Positions 50,909 to 58,491 of a DNA stretch of 64,000 nt are shown here, piece by piece (position 1 is the first letter of the stretch; the number at the start of each line of letters is the position of its first letter). Origin of the DNA: SIG437 sp045576235 (GTDB taxonomy: Bacteria; Bacillota; Clostridia; UBA1381; UBA9506); contig JAZNGA010000006.1 of the NCBI GenBank assembly GCA_045576235.1, positions 1-64,000 on the forward strand, given 5' to 3'. A program made the translations under genes and the position numbers. The notes beneath the pieces were generated by a model, which searched no databases, was not told the DNA's origin, and was given only the letters and a program-made list of their open reading frames with translations.

Positions 50909-51050
50909 TTGACAACCTTCCGTCGCTATGTTAACATAAAGTAAATAAATTATGAACTCTGTTCATATATAACGCTTTATGTCACATATTGCATAGCGCT
51001 ATCAATTTATCAAACAGCATGAGAGCGTTTAAATGCTTTCGTGCTTTTTT
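50909..51050 (+). promoter_or_regulatory. Promoter and attenuator-like leader before the NhaC-type gene
   Basis: TTGACA (50909-50914), 17 bases, TAACAT (50932-50937). 80 bases further on, AGCATGAGAGCG (51016-51027) pairs along its length, with G-U pairs, with TGCTTTCGTGCT (51033-51044), followed by TTTTTT, still 42 bases before the gene. A terminator between promoter and start implies conditional read-through. TATGAAC/GTTCATA forms a hairpin near 50954. No known riboswitch class was recognised. Confidence 0.55.
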
Positions 51051-51091
51051 AATGCGTTTTTAAAATTTTTACATATTGCAAGGAGGTTTCT

Positions 51092-52702
51092 ATGAAAAAA
51101 AGCATAATTGGAAAGACGATTGCGATTATCTGCATAATCGCGATTGTAATCGCAGGTGCAATTTTTGTAAAAGCTGAAGGCGGAGATGTTTCTTCAAGCA
51201 ACTATTACGCTACAATTTTAGCGCTTTTGCCGCCGCTTGTTGCTATTGCCCTTGCTCTCATCACAAAAGAGGTTTATTCCTCACTGTTTATAGGTATTCT
51301 GCTTGGCGGATTTCTCGCTGCAAACTGGAATCCTGTAGGCGCTATTGACTATCTCTTAAACGACGGTCTTATCTCGGCTGTGTCGGGAACAGCAGGAATT
51401 TTCATCTTCCTCGTTATTCTCGGTGCTATCGTTGCCCTCGTTAACAAAGCAGGTGGCTCTGCAGCTTTCGGTCGCTGGGCAGAGACTCACATCAAGTCAC
51501 GAGTTGGCGCAACTATCGCAACATTTATTTTAGGCGTTTTAATCTTCATCGATGACTATTTCAACTGCCTGACTGTCGGAAGCGTTATGCGCCCCGTCAC
51601 AGACAGACACAAGATTTCGCGTGCTAAGCTTGCATTCATCATTGATGCAACGGCAGCGCCTATTTGCATGATTGCTCCCGTTTCATCATGGGCAGCTGCA
51701 GTTTCCGAATTCACAAAAGGAACAGGCTATTCCGGAATTGAACTTTTCATAAGAGCAATCCCTTATAACTTCTATTCACTTTTAACTCTTGTTTTTGTTG
51801 TCGCAATCGCACTGATGAAATTTGATTACGGCCCGATGAAGCTCCACGAGTTTAATGCAATGAACAACGGCGACCTCTTCACAAGCGGAAAAGATGACAT
51901 TGCAGAAGCTGAAAGCACAGAAGCTAATCCTAAAGGCAGAGTTATCGATCTCATCTTCCCTGTTCTCGTTTTAGTTCTTTTCTGCGTGCTTGGTCTTTTA
52001 TATGTTGGCGGCTTCTTCGCAGGAGACGACTTCATCACAGCATTCGGTAACACAGATGCGACAGTTGGTCTTCCGTGGGGTGCTTTAATCGCTCTCGTAA
52101 TCACTATCGCATATCTCATTTTAAGAAAAATTGTTTCATTCAAAGAAGCAATGGAATGTATTCCAAAGGGCTTTATTGCAATGGTTCCTGCAATTCTCAT
52201 TTTAACATTTGCAACAGCGCTCAAAAACTTAACAGGCATTTTAGGCGCAACAGAATTTGTTGATGCAGTTATGAACTCAGCAGCGGCAGGCTTTGCAAAC
52301 TTCCTGCCTGCAATCATCTTCTTGGTTGCTTGCGTTCTCGCTTTTGCAACAGGAACATCATGGGGAACATTCGGCATCCTTATCCCGATTGTTGCATCAA
52401 TCTTTGAACCTAGCAGCGAGCTCTTAATTATCGGTATGTCAGCTTGTCTTGCAGGTGCTGTTTGCGGTGACCACTGCTCACCTATTTCAGACACAACAAT
52501 TATGTCATCTGCAGGTGCACAGTGCAACCACTTAAACCATGTTTCAACACAGCTTCCATACGCAATCACGGTTGCAGCTGTTTCATTCATTGTTTATCTG
52601 CTTGCAGCATTCATTCAGAACGCATTCGTTCTTCTTCCCGTTGGAATTATCCTGATGCTTGCAGTTCTCTTTGCAATTAAATATGCAACAAAAAATAAAT
52701 AA
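51092..52702 (+). CDS. NhaC-family Na+/H+ antiporter-like transporter
   Basis: 536 residues with about twelve hydrophobic helices. An N-terminal signal-anchor-like helix is followed by a short Ser-rich loop. Family features include FLVILGAIVALVNKAGGSAAFGRWAE, GVLIFIDDYFNCLTVGSVM and the helix TGTSWGTFGILIPIV near residue 430, with CGDHCSPISDTTIMSS. The family exchanges Na+ for H+ or for amino/organic acids. GGAGG precedes the ATG. A leader with terminator precedes it, suggesting regulated expression. Confidence 0.9.
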   Translation: MKKSIIGKTIAIICIIAIVIAGAIFVKAEGGDVSSSNYYATILALLPPLVAIALALITKEVYSSLFIGILLGGFLAANWNPVGAIDYLLNDGLISAVSGTAGIFIFLVILGAIVALVNKAGGSAAFGRWAETHIKSRVGATIATFILGVLIFIDDYFNCLTVGSVMRPVTDRHKISRAKLAFIIDATAAPICMIAPVSSWAAAVSEFTKGTGYSGIELFIRAIPYNFYSLLTLVFVVAIALMKFDYGPMKLHEFNAMNNGDLFTSGKDDIAEAESTEANPKGRVIDLIFPVLVLVLFCVLGLLYVGGFFAGDDFITAFGNTDATVGLPWGALIALVITIAYLILRKIVSFKEAMECIPKGFIAMVPAILILTFATALKNLTGILGATEFVDAVMNSAAAGFANFLPAIIFLVACVLAFATGTSWGTFGILIPIVASIFEPSSELLIIGMSACLAGAVCGDHCSPISDTTIMSSAGAQCNHLNHVSTQLPYAITVAAVSFIVYLLAAFIQNAFVLLPVGIILMLAVLFAIKYATKNK

Positions 52703-52709
52703 GATTATA

Positions 52710-52950
52710 GGCTGTAGCAAAATGCGCACCACACACAAGGCAAAAGAAATGCCTTGATAAGCCATATGATTTCATATGAAAAGCTAAAAAAGTGTTAATA
52801 TCAAGGAAGGAATTCGTCAAATGACGAATTCCTTTTTTTATTAAATGCCTTGTGTTTCGAACAAACTTCACCTCTCGCTGTGCAAAAGCACAGCTTCGGG
52901 TAACCCCTACGGGTTCAGTTTGTCCAATCTGCGCTATTTTCCGTCCAGCC
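52710..52950. repeat. Intergenic repeat element, copy B
   Basis: Ends are imperfect inverted repeats (GGCTGTAGCAAAATGCGCAC at 52710; GGCTGGACGGAAAATAGCGC read inward from 52950). ACACAAGGCA (52733-52742) faces TGCCTTGTGT (52846-52855). The internal left part differs from copy A and is shorter, but the 108 bases from 52846 match copy A with seven differences by my count. In the CTGTGC-AAAA-GCACAG and AACCC-CTAC-GGGTT hairpins only the loops differ. Like copy A it lies between convergent genes (NhaC-type and dus). Confidence 0.75.
52809..52839 (+). terminator. Terminator inside repeat copy B
   Basis: GGAATTCGT-CAAATG-ACGAATTCC followed by TTTTTTT; ends transcripts from the NhaC-type gene. Confidence 0.8.
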
Positions 52951-52956
52951 AAAAGG

Positions 52957-52990
52957 GACTGTAGCAAAATAAATCTATTTTGCTACAGTC
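52957..52990 (-). terminator. Terminator after dus
   Basis: GACTGTAGCAAAAT and ATTTTGCTACAGTC form a 14-bp stem. The 3' arm overlaps the last codons of dus. T-rich on both sides. Confidence 0.75.
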
Positions 52991-53916
52991 CCTTTTTTTA
53001 TTTCCGGAAGTAACTTAATTGCCGCCATAAACTCATCAACTGTGTTTGCTTTCTTTATCGCCTTTGCAATTTTCTTTTCATCAGGGAAATTTCCCATCAT
53101 TATCGCCCACAATTCCTTCATCTTATGCATCGTGAAAACATCAGAGCGAAGAGTTTGTCTATAGTTTTCGATAAGTCTTTCGCTAAACAGAACGAGTTCC
53201 TCTGTTTTCAAGACTTCCCCGCCTCTTATCTCGCGGAATATGGCAGGATTTCTGGCTGCACCTCTTCCTATCATGACGCTGTCTAGACTGTTAAAACCTT
53301 TCTCTATTCTGCAAAAGTCCTCTTTCGAAAAAATGTTGCCATTATAGCAGATTTTATTTTTGCTGACTAAATATGCTCTTTTAAACGCCTCCATATCAGG
53401 CTCACCCTTGTAGAAATCTTCTCTTGCTCTCGGATGAATGACAAGAAGCGAAATGGAATATTTATTATAAATTTCCATCAACGCGTCAAGCTCATCTGCG
53501 CTGTGAAATCCCGCTCTTGTTTTTATTGAAATGTCAATGTCGCATTTTTCAAAAATCTGATATAAAAATTCGTCCAAAGCTATTGGCTCAGCAAGAAAAC
53601 CCGCGCCTTTTGCCTTTTTGACAACTGTCGGATAGGGACAACCTAAATTCAAGTTTATTTCACTAAAGCCTTCCGCTTTAATTTTTTTTGCAAATTTTAA
53701 AAAAGCTTCCGAATCTTTAGTCAGCACCTGAACGGTCACCTTTGCTATGTTATTTTCAGAAACGACATCCTTTAAGCCCTTTTTGTTGATTTTTTCATTG
53801 TCACTCGGCGTTATAAAGGGCGCATAATAGCCATCGCTAAAACCAAACATCTCCGCGTGAGTGTTTCTATATATGTAGTTTGTTATGCCTTCCATCGGCG
53901 CAAAATATAGTTTCAT
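52975..53916 (-). CDS. dus: tRNA-dihydrouridine synthase
   Basis: 313-residue FMN enzyme reducing uridines in tRNA D-loops. KLYFAPMEGITNYIYRN, INLNLGCPYPTVVKKAKGAG with the catalytic Cys, and IGRGAARNPAIF are typical Dus motifs. Start 53916 is fixed by GGAGG at 6 bases; the upstream in-frame extension contains promoter-like AT-rich sequence. Stands alone, convergent with the NhaC-type gene. Confidence 0.93.
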   Translation of the reverse strand: MKLYFAPMEGITNYIYRNTHAEMFGFSDGYYAPFITPSDNEKINKKGLKDVVSENNIAKVTVQVLTKDSEAFLKFAKKIKAEGFSEINLNLGCPYPTVVKKAKGAGFLAEPIALDEFLYQIFEKCDIDISIKTRAGFHSADELDALMEIYNKYSISLLVIHPRAREDFYKGEPDMEAFKRAYLVSKNKICYNGNIFSKEDFCRIEKGFNSLDSVMIGRGAARNPAIFREIRGGEVLKTEELVLFSERLIENYRQTLRSDVFTMHKMKELWAIMMGNFPDEKKIAKAIKKANTVDEFMAAIKLLPEIKKGTVAK

Positions 53917-54036
53917 AATAAACCTCCTGTTGAATTTATTATAGCAACAATCAAGAAATTCTGCAACTGTAAATTGCCCTTTTCGGCGTTTCTGCAAATT
54001 GGTTAAAAAATTTTTTATTTTTCTCACCAAAACCTC

Positions 54037-54100
54037 TTGACACAAACCAAATAACACTATATAATGTTTATACTATCGTTTTAAATACAATATCTTGTGC
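54037..54100 (+). promoter_or_regulatory. nrdDG promoter with two tandem NrdR boxes
   Basis: TTGACA (54037-54042), 17 bases, TATAAT (54060-54065). Box 1 ACACTATATAATGTTT (54054-54069) covers the -10. Box 2 ATACAATATCTTGTGC (54085-54100) begins 31 bases later, three helical turns. By my count they match the NrdR consensus ACACWATATATWGTGT at 14 and 13 of 16 positions. Repression by NrdR when dATP is high is inferred. nrdR is not in the window. Confidence 0.75.
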
Positions 54101-54165
54101 AATTTATTTATATAGCAAAAACAGCTTCAAACTGCACAAAACCTGATAAAAAGGAGGAAAACCAA

Positions 54166-56340
54166 ATGAAAATAATCAAGCGAAACGGCTCTGAGGTGAG
54201 CTTTGATGAAAATAAAATTCTCGTTGCCATCACCAAGGCAAACGAAAGCGTTCCTGAAAGTGACAGAATGACAGAGTTGCAGATTGCAAGAATCACGGAA
54301 TCTGTTGTTATTGCGTGCGAAAATTTCGGCAGAGCCCCTTCCGTTGAGGAAATTCAGGACTTAGTTGAGAAAAAAATTATGGCACACGGGGCTTTTGAGG
54401 TCGCAAAAAGCTACATCACCTATAGATACACCCGTTCTCTTATAAGAAAAAGCAACACAACTGATAACAAAATTTTGTCTTTGATAGAGTGCAACAACGA
54501 AGAAGCAAAACAGGAAAACTCCAACAAAAATCCCGTCGTTAACTCAACTCAAAGAGACTATATGGCTGGCGAGGTGTCTAAAGACATAACAAACAGAATC
54601 CTGCTCCCGCCTGACATTGTTGAGGCGCACGAGGAAGGTCTTATTCATTTCCACGATTCAGATTATTTTGCTCAGCATATGCATAACTGCGACCTTGTTA
54701 ATCTGGAGGATATGCTCCAGAACGGAACCGTCATCACGGGCACGCTCATAGAAAAGCCTCACAGCTTTTCAACAGCTTGCAACATAGCAACGCAGATTAT
54801 TGCTCAGGTTGCCTCCAATCAATATGGCGGACAGTCCATTTCGCTCACTCATTTAGCGCCTTTTGTCGAAATATCAAGGCAAAAAATATTGAAATCTGTG
54901 AAAGCCGAACTGGAAGAGCTTGAAATCGACGCAAGCGAAGAAGCAATAAAGTCGATGACGGAAAAGAGACTGCGTGAGGAAATCAAAAAAGGTGTTCAGA
55001 CCATTCAGTATCAGGTTGTGACATTGCTGACAACAAACGGACAGGCTCCCTTTGTCACTGTGTTTATGTATCTCGGCGAAGCAAAAAACGAGCAGGAAAG
55101 AAGCGACCTTGCCCTCATCATCGAGGAAGTTTTAATTCAGCGTCACAAAGGCGTTAAAAACGAAAAGGGTGTTTGGGTGACTCCTGCTTTCCCGAAGCTT
55201 ATCTATGTTCTTGAAGAAGACAATATCCACAAAAACTCAAAATATTATTATCTGACAGAGCTTGCCGCTAAATGCACAGCTAAACGCATGGTCCCTGACT
55301 ACATTTCGGAAAAGAAGATGCTTGAACTGAAGGTTGACAAAAACGGAGATGGTCATTGCTACACCTGCATGGGTTGCAGAAGCTTTTTAACTCCATATGT
55401 TGACGAAAACGGAAAGCCAAAATATTACGGAAGATTTAATCAGGGTGTTGTCACAATCAACCTAGTTGACATTGCTCTTTCATCAGGCGGAAACACGGAG
55501 AAATTCTGGAAGATTTTTGACGAACGCTTAGAGCTTTGCTACAGAGCGCTTATGTGTCGTCACGAGAGATTAAAAGGCACGGTGACAGATGCCGCTCCGA
55601 TTCTTTGGCAACACGGAGCCTTAGCAAGACTTAAAAAAGGCGAAACGATTGATAAGCTCCTCTATGGAGGCTATTCAACAATTTCCCTCGGCTATGCAGG
55701 TCTTTATGAATGTGTTAAATTCATGACGGGCAAAAGCCACACAGACCCGACAGCCACTCCATTTGCGCTCGATGTGATGAACAAAATGAACGAAGCCTGC
55801 AGAGGCTGGAAAGCAAAACACAACATTGACTTCAGCCTTTACGGAACTCCGCTTGAATCAACAACATATAAATTTGCAAAATGTCTCCAGAAGAGATTTG
55901 GTGTGATAAAAGGCGTGACAGATAAGGGCTACATTACAAACAGTTACCATGTCCATGTGACAGAGGACATCAACGCATTTGACAAGCTCCGCTTTGAAGC
56001 CCAGTTTCAGCATCTTTCTCCGGGTGGCGCTATAAGCTATGTTGAAGTTCCCAATATGCAGGATAACATAGAAGCTGTTTTAGAGGTTATGAAATTCATC
56101 TATGACCACATTATTTATGCGGAGCTCAACACCAAAAGCGACTACTGTCAGGAATGTGGCTATGAGGGTGAAATCGAGATTGCAGAAGATGACGGAAAGC
56201 TCATCTGGAAATGCCCCAATTGCGGAAACGATGATCAGGACAAGATGAATGTCGCACGACGCACCTGCGGCTACATCGGAACGCAGTTCTGGAATCAGGG
56301 CAGAACTCAGGAAATCAAAGAAAGGGTGCTCCATCTTTAA
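54166..56340 (+). CDS. nrdD: Anaerobic ribonucleoside-triphosphate reductase
   Basis: Class III glycyl-radical ribonucleotide reductase making deoxynucleotides without oxygen. The 724 residues start with an ATP-cone (KIIKRNGSEVSFDENKI), contain the catalytic core with YTCMGCRSFL, and end with a zinc site (CQECGY, CPNCGND) and the glycyl radical region RRTCGYIGTQFWNQGR. Start 54166 has AAGGAGG at 8 bases. The activase nrdG follows directly. Confidence 0.97.
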   Translation: MKIIKRNGSEVSFDENKILVAITKANESVPESDRMTELQIARITESVVIACENFGRAPSVEEIQDLVEKKIMAHGAFEVAKSYITYRYTRSLIRKSNTTDNKILSLIECNNEEAKQENSNKNPVVNSTQRDYMAGEVSKDITNRILLPPDIVEAHEEGLIHFHDSDYFAQHMHNCDLVNLEDMLQNGTVITGTLIEKPHSFSTACNIATQIIAQVASNQYGGQSISLTHLAPFVEISRQKILKSVKAELEELEIDASEEAIKSMTEKRLREEIKKGVQTIQYQVVTLLTTNGQAPFVTVFMYLGEAKNEQERSDLALIIEEVLIQRHKGVKNEKGVWVTPAFPKLIYVLEEDNIHKNSKYYYLTELAAKCTAKRMVPDYISEKKMLELKVDKNGDGHCYTCMGCRSFLTPYVDENGKPKYYGRFNQGVVTINLVDIALSSGGNTEKFWKIFDERLELCYRALMCRHERLKGTVTDAAPILWQHGALARLKKGETIDKLLYGGYSTISLGYAGLYECVKFMTGKSHTDPTATPFALDVMNKMNEACRGWKAKHNIDFSLYGTPLESTTYKFAKCLQKRFGVIKGVTDKGYITNSYHVHVTEDINAFDKLRFEAQFQHLSPGGAISYVEVPNMQDNIEAVLEVMKFIYDHIIYAELNTKSDYCQECGYEGEIEIAEDDGKLIWKCPNCGNDDQDKMNVARRTCGYIGTQFWNQGRTQEIKERVLHL

Positions 56341-56341
56341 T

Positions 56342-56863
56342 ATGTATTACGGCCAGATAAAAAATTGCGACATAGCCAATGGAGAAGGCGTCAGGGTGAG
56401 TCTTTTCGTTTCAGGCTGCAGAAACAGATGTGAAGGTTGTTTTCAGCCTGAGACATGGGATTTTTCATATGGCAAACCATTTGACGAAGAAGCTGAAGCC
56501 GAAATTATTGAATTGCTTAAAATGAGCTACATAAAAGGTCTGACAATTCTCGGTGGCGAACCGTTTGAGCCTGAAAACCAACGCGCCCTTGTTCCATTTG
56601 TTGAAAAGGTGAAATCCCTTTTTCATGATAAAGACATATGGATTTTTTCAGGCTACACCTTTGAAGAGCTTTCATCCGGCACTTCGCACCCAAGATGCGA
56701 GGTGACCGATAAGCTGCTTTTTCTGACAGATGTTTTAGTTGACGGAAGATTTGTTCTGTCTCAAAAGGACATTTCGCTGAAATTCCGAGGCTCTAAAAAC
56801 CAAAGAATTTTAGATGTTTACGAAAGCCTTAAACAAAAAAAGCCTGTTTTGTTCTATAAATAA
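56342..56863 (+). CDS. nrdG: Anaerobic ribonucleotide reductase activating protein
   Basis: 173-residue radical SAM enzyme that generates the glycyl radical on NrdD. The cluster motif is CRNRCEGCF (CxxxCxxC), with ILGGEPFEPENQ as the GGE motif and IWIFSGYTFEEL. The ATG at 56342 is one base after the nrdD stop, showing translational coupling; the RBS is weak. Confidence 0.95.
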   Translation: MYYGQIKNCDIANGEGVRVSLFVSGCRNRCEGCFQPETWDFSYGKPFDEEAEAEIIELLKMSYIKGLTILGGEPFEPENQRALVPFVEKVKSLFHDKDIWIFSGYTFEELSSGTSHPRCEVTDKLLFLTDVLVDGRFVLSQKDISLKFRGSKNQRILDVYESLKQKKPVLFYK

Positions 56864-56873
56864 AATAAAAAAA

Positions 56874-56910
56874 GGAGCTGCACCGGTCTGTTCCGGCTGC
56901 GGCTCCTTTT
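56874..56910. terminator. Terminator after nrdG
   Basis: GGAGCTGC-ACCGG...CCGGCTGC-GGCTCC forms an interrupted hairpin followed by TTTTG. Convergent genes on both sides. Confidence 0.75.
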
Positions 56911-56931
56911 GTGCGCAAACACTTTTTAATT

Positions 56932-57324
56932 TTAATCTAAAAGCAACTTTTCAATAATCTCCACAGCATCTTCAACGCAACCGTCACACGACCTGATTTC
57001 TTCTCCTTTTAATCTGCCGCATATTACGGTGCCGTTTTTCTTTTCAAATTCCTCAATCATTTTGCGCGCTAAAGCATAGCTTTCCGCTTTGTTCGTTTCG
57101 GGCAGAGCATCTGTTCCCATGCTGTTTTTAAGCCCCGCTAAACACACCATGGCGCTGACTGCGCCGCAAACACCGCCAATTCCCATTCCGCCGCCAAAGG
57201 CTTCCGATGCTTTAAAAAGCGCATCTTCTGAAAGCTCTGTGATGTCTGCAAACTCACAAATAACTGCCTGTGCGCAATTATATCCGTTCTTATATTTTTT
57301 TACTGCTGATTCAGCTCTTTCCAT
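56932..57324 (-). CDS. C_GCAxxG_C_C family protein
   Basis: 130 residues with the pattern that names this redox-associated family: YNCAQAVICEFA, FGGGMGIGGVCGAVSAMVC, and CDGCVEDA near the C-terminus. Function is unknown; four or more cysteines suggest metal or redox chemistry. It ends a minus-strand run starting with mutS2, 12 bases after the Nudix gene. Confidence 0.88.
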   Translation of the reverse strand: MERAESAVKKYKNGYNCAQAVICEFADITELSEDALFKASEAFGGGMGIGGVCGAVSAMVCLAGLKNSMGTDALPETNKAESYALARKMIEEFEKKNGTVICGRLKGEEIRSCDGCVEDAVEIIEKLLLD

Positions 57325-57336
57325 TTTTTTCTCTCC

Positions 57337-57753
57337 TTAAATATTATTTTTTATAAATTCATCTGCGGATTTTAAAACATCTTTCGCGTTTTGAAACTGC
57401 AAAATTTTAATTGCATCATCAAAGCTTAAAAGCCTTGCGCTTTTAATTTCCTTTTCCTGAATGACAATTTCCTGATTTTCAAATTCTGCCAGAAAATATG
57501 TGACCTTTTTTATAACACCTTTTTTTCTTGGAAGCAGATATTCCTGCTCTTCCTTAAATCCTGAAATGAAGTCAGGCCTTAAGCCTGTTTCTTCAAAAAT
57601 CTCACGAACAGCAGTTTCCATTTCAGTTTCGCCATTTTCCATATGTCCTTTAGGAAAACCAAATATGCCTTCGTGCGATTCTATAATAAGATATCTCACA
57701 TCACCAAATTCACGACTGAAAACAACACCGCCACAGGATTTTTCAAATTTCAT
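57337..57753 (-). CDS. Nudix hydrolase (Ap4A hydrolase-like)
   Basis: 138 residues. The Nudix box is complete: GHMENGETEMETAVREIFEE with TG following, preceded by GFPK. The N-terminus KSCGGVVFSREFG resembles diadenosine tetraphosphatases. GGGGG stands before the ATG at 57753. Substrate is not determined by sequence. Confidence 0.88.
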   Translation of the reverse strand: MKFEKSCGGVVFSREFGDVRYLIIESHEGIFGFPKGHMENGETEMETAVREIFEETGLRPDFISGFKEEQEYLLPRKKGVIKKVTYFLAEFENQEIVIQEKEIKSARLLSFDDAIKILQFQNAKDVLKSADEFIKNNI

Positions 57754-57771
57754 AAATAACCCCCACACAAT

Positions 57772-58488
57772 TTATATAACAATTCCGCCATTTGGGCTGA
57801 TTATCTGGCCCGTTAAAAAATCTCCGCCGCTTGAGGCTAAAAATAAGATTGTTTCTGCGATGTCACGCGGAGTTCCTGTTTTACCTGTCGGCGTCTCCTC
57901 TTTCAGAGCCTCAATGTCCTCTTCGGAAAGCGACGCACACATATCTGTCATAACAACTCCGGGAGCAACAGCGTTAACTGTGATGCCCGAAGGTCCGAGC
58001 TCCTTTGCAAGAGCTTTCGTAAAACCAATCACCGCAGCTTTAGATGCAGAATAGTGAACCTCACACGATGCTCCCGCAATTCCCCAGATTGAAGAAATAT
58101 TAATTATTTTTCCTCTTTTTTTGTTTATCATATAGGAAAGCGCGGCTTTAGTGCAGTTAAACATTCCTTTGACATTGACAGAAAACATCTTGTCCCATTC
58201 TTCTTCTGTTATGTCGGAAAAGAGCTTTGCCTGCGCAATTCCTGCGTTGTTAACTAAAATGTCAACCCCTGAAAATTCGTTTTCAATTTGATTAAACATC
58301 TCGCAAACATCACTTTGCTTTGAAACATCGGCGCAAATTGCACGAGCGCCGATTTCCTCTGCCAGAGACAAAGCCGCATCTTTTGACTTGTTGTAATTTA
58401 TTATGACTCTATATCCGTTTTCGGCAAAAATTCTCGCTGTCTCGGCACCAATCCCGCGTGATGCACCCGTGATTAAAACAGTTTTCAT
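57772..58488 (-). CDS. Short-chain dehydrogenase/reductase, FabG-like
   Basis: 238 residues with the classical SDR motifs TGASRGIGAE (NADP site), NNAG, catalytic Ser in NISSIWG, and YSASKAAV. The C-terminal GITVNAVAPGVV and ISPNGGIVI are like 3-oxoacyl-ACP reductases. It is outside any fatty acid cluster, three bases after mutS2, so another substrate is possible. Confidence 0.87.
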   Translation of the reverse strand: MKTVLITGASRGIGAETARIFAENGYRVIINYNKSKDAALSLAEEIGARAICADVSKQSDVCEMFNQIENEFSGVDILVNNAGIAQAKLFSDITEEEWDKMFSVNVKGMFNCTKAALSYMINKKRGKIINISSIWGIAGASCEVHYSASKAAVIGFTKALAKELGPSGITVNAVAPGVVMTDMCASLSEEDIEALKEETPTGKTGTPRDIAETILFLASSGGDFLTGQIISPNGGIVI

Positions 58489-58491
58489 AAT

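Noticed and set aside
50953..50973. Six-codon upstream frame (ATGAACTCTGTTCATATATAA) in the NhaC-type leader
   Set aside because: No Shine-Dalgarno sequence and the bases form a hairpin (TATGAAC/GTTCATA), so translation is unlikely.
51826..52590. 254-codon minus-strand frame inside the NhaC-type gene
   Set aside because: Shadow of the transporter gene; no family resemblance and no RBS.
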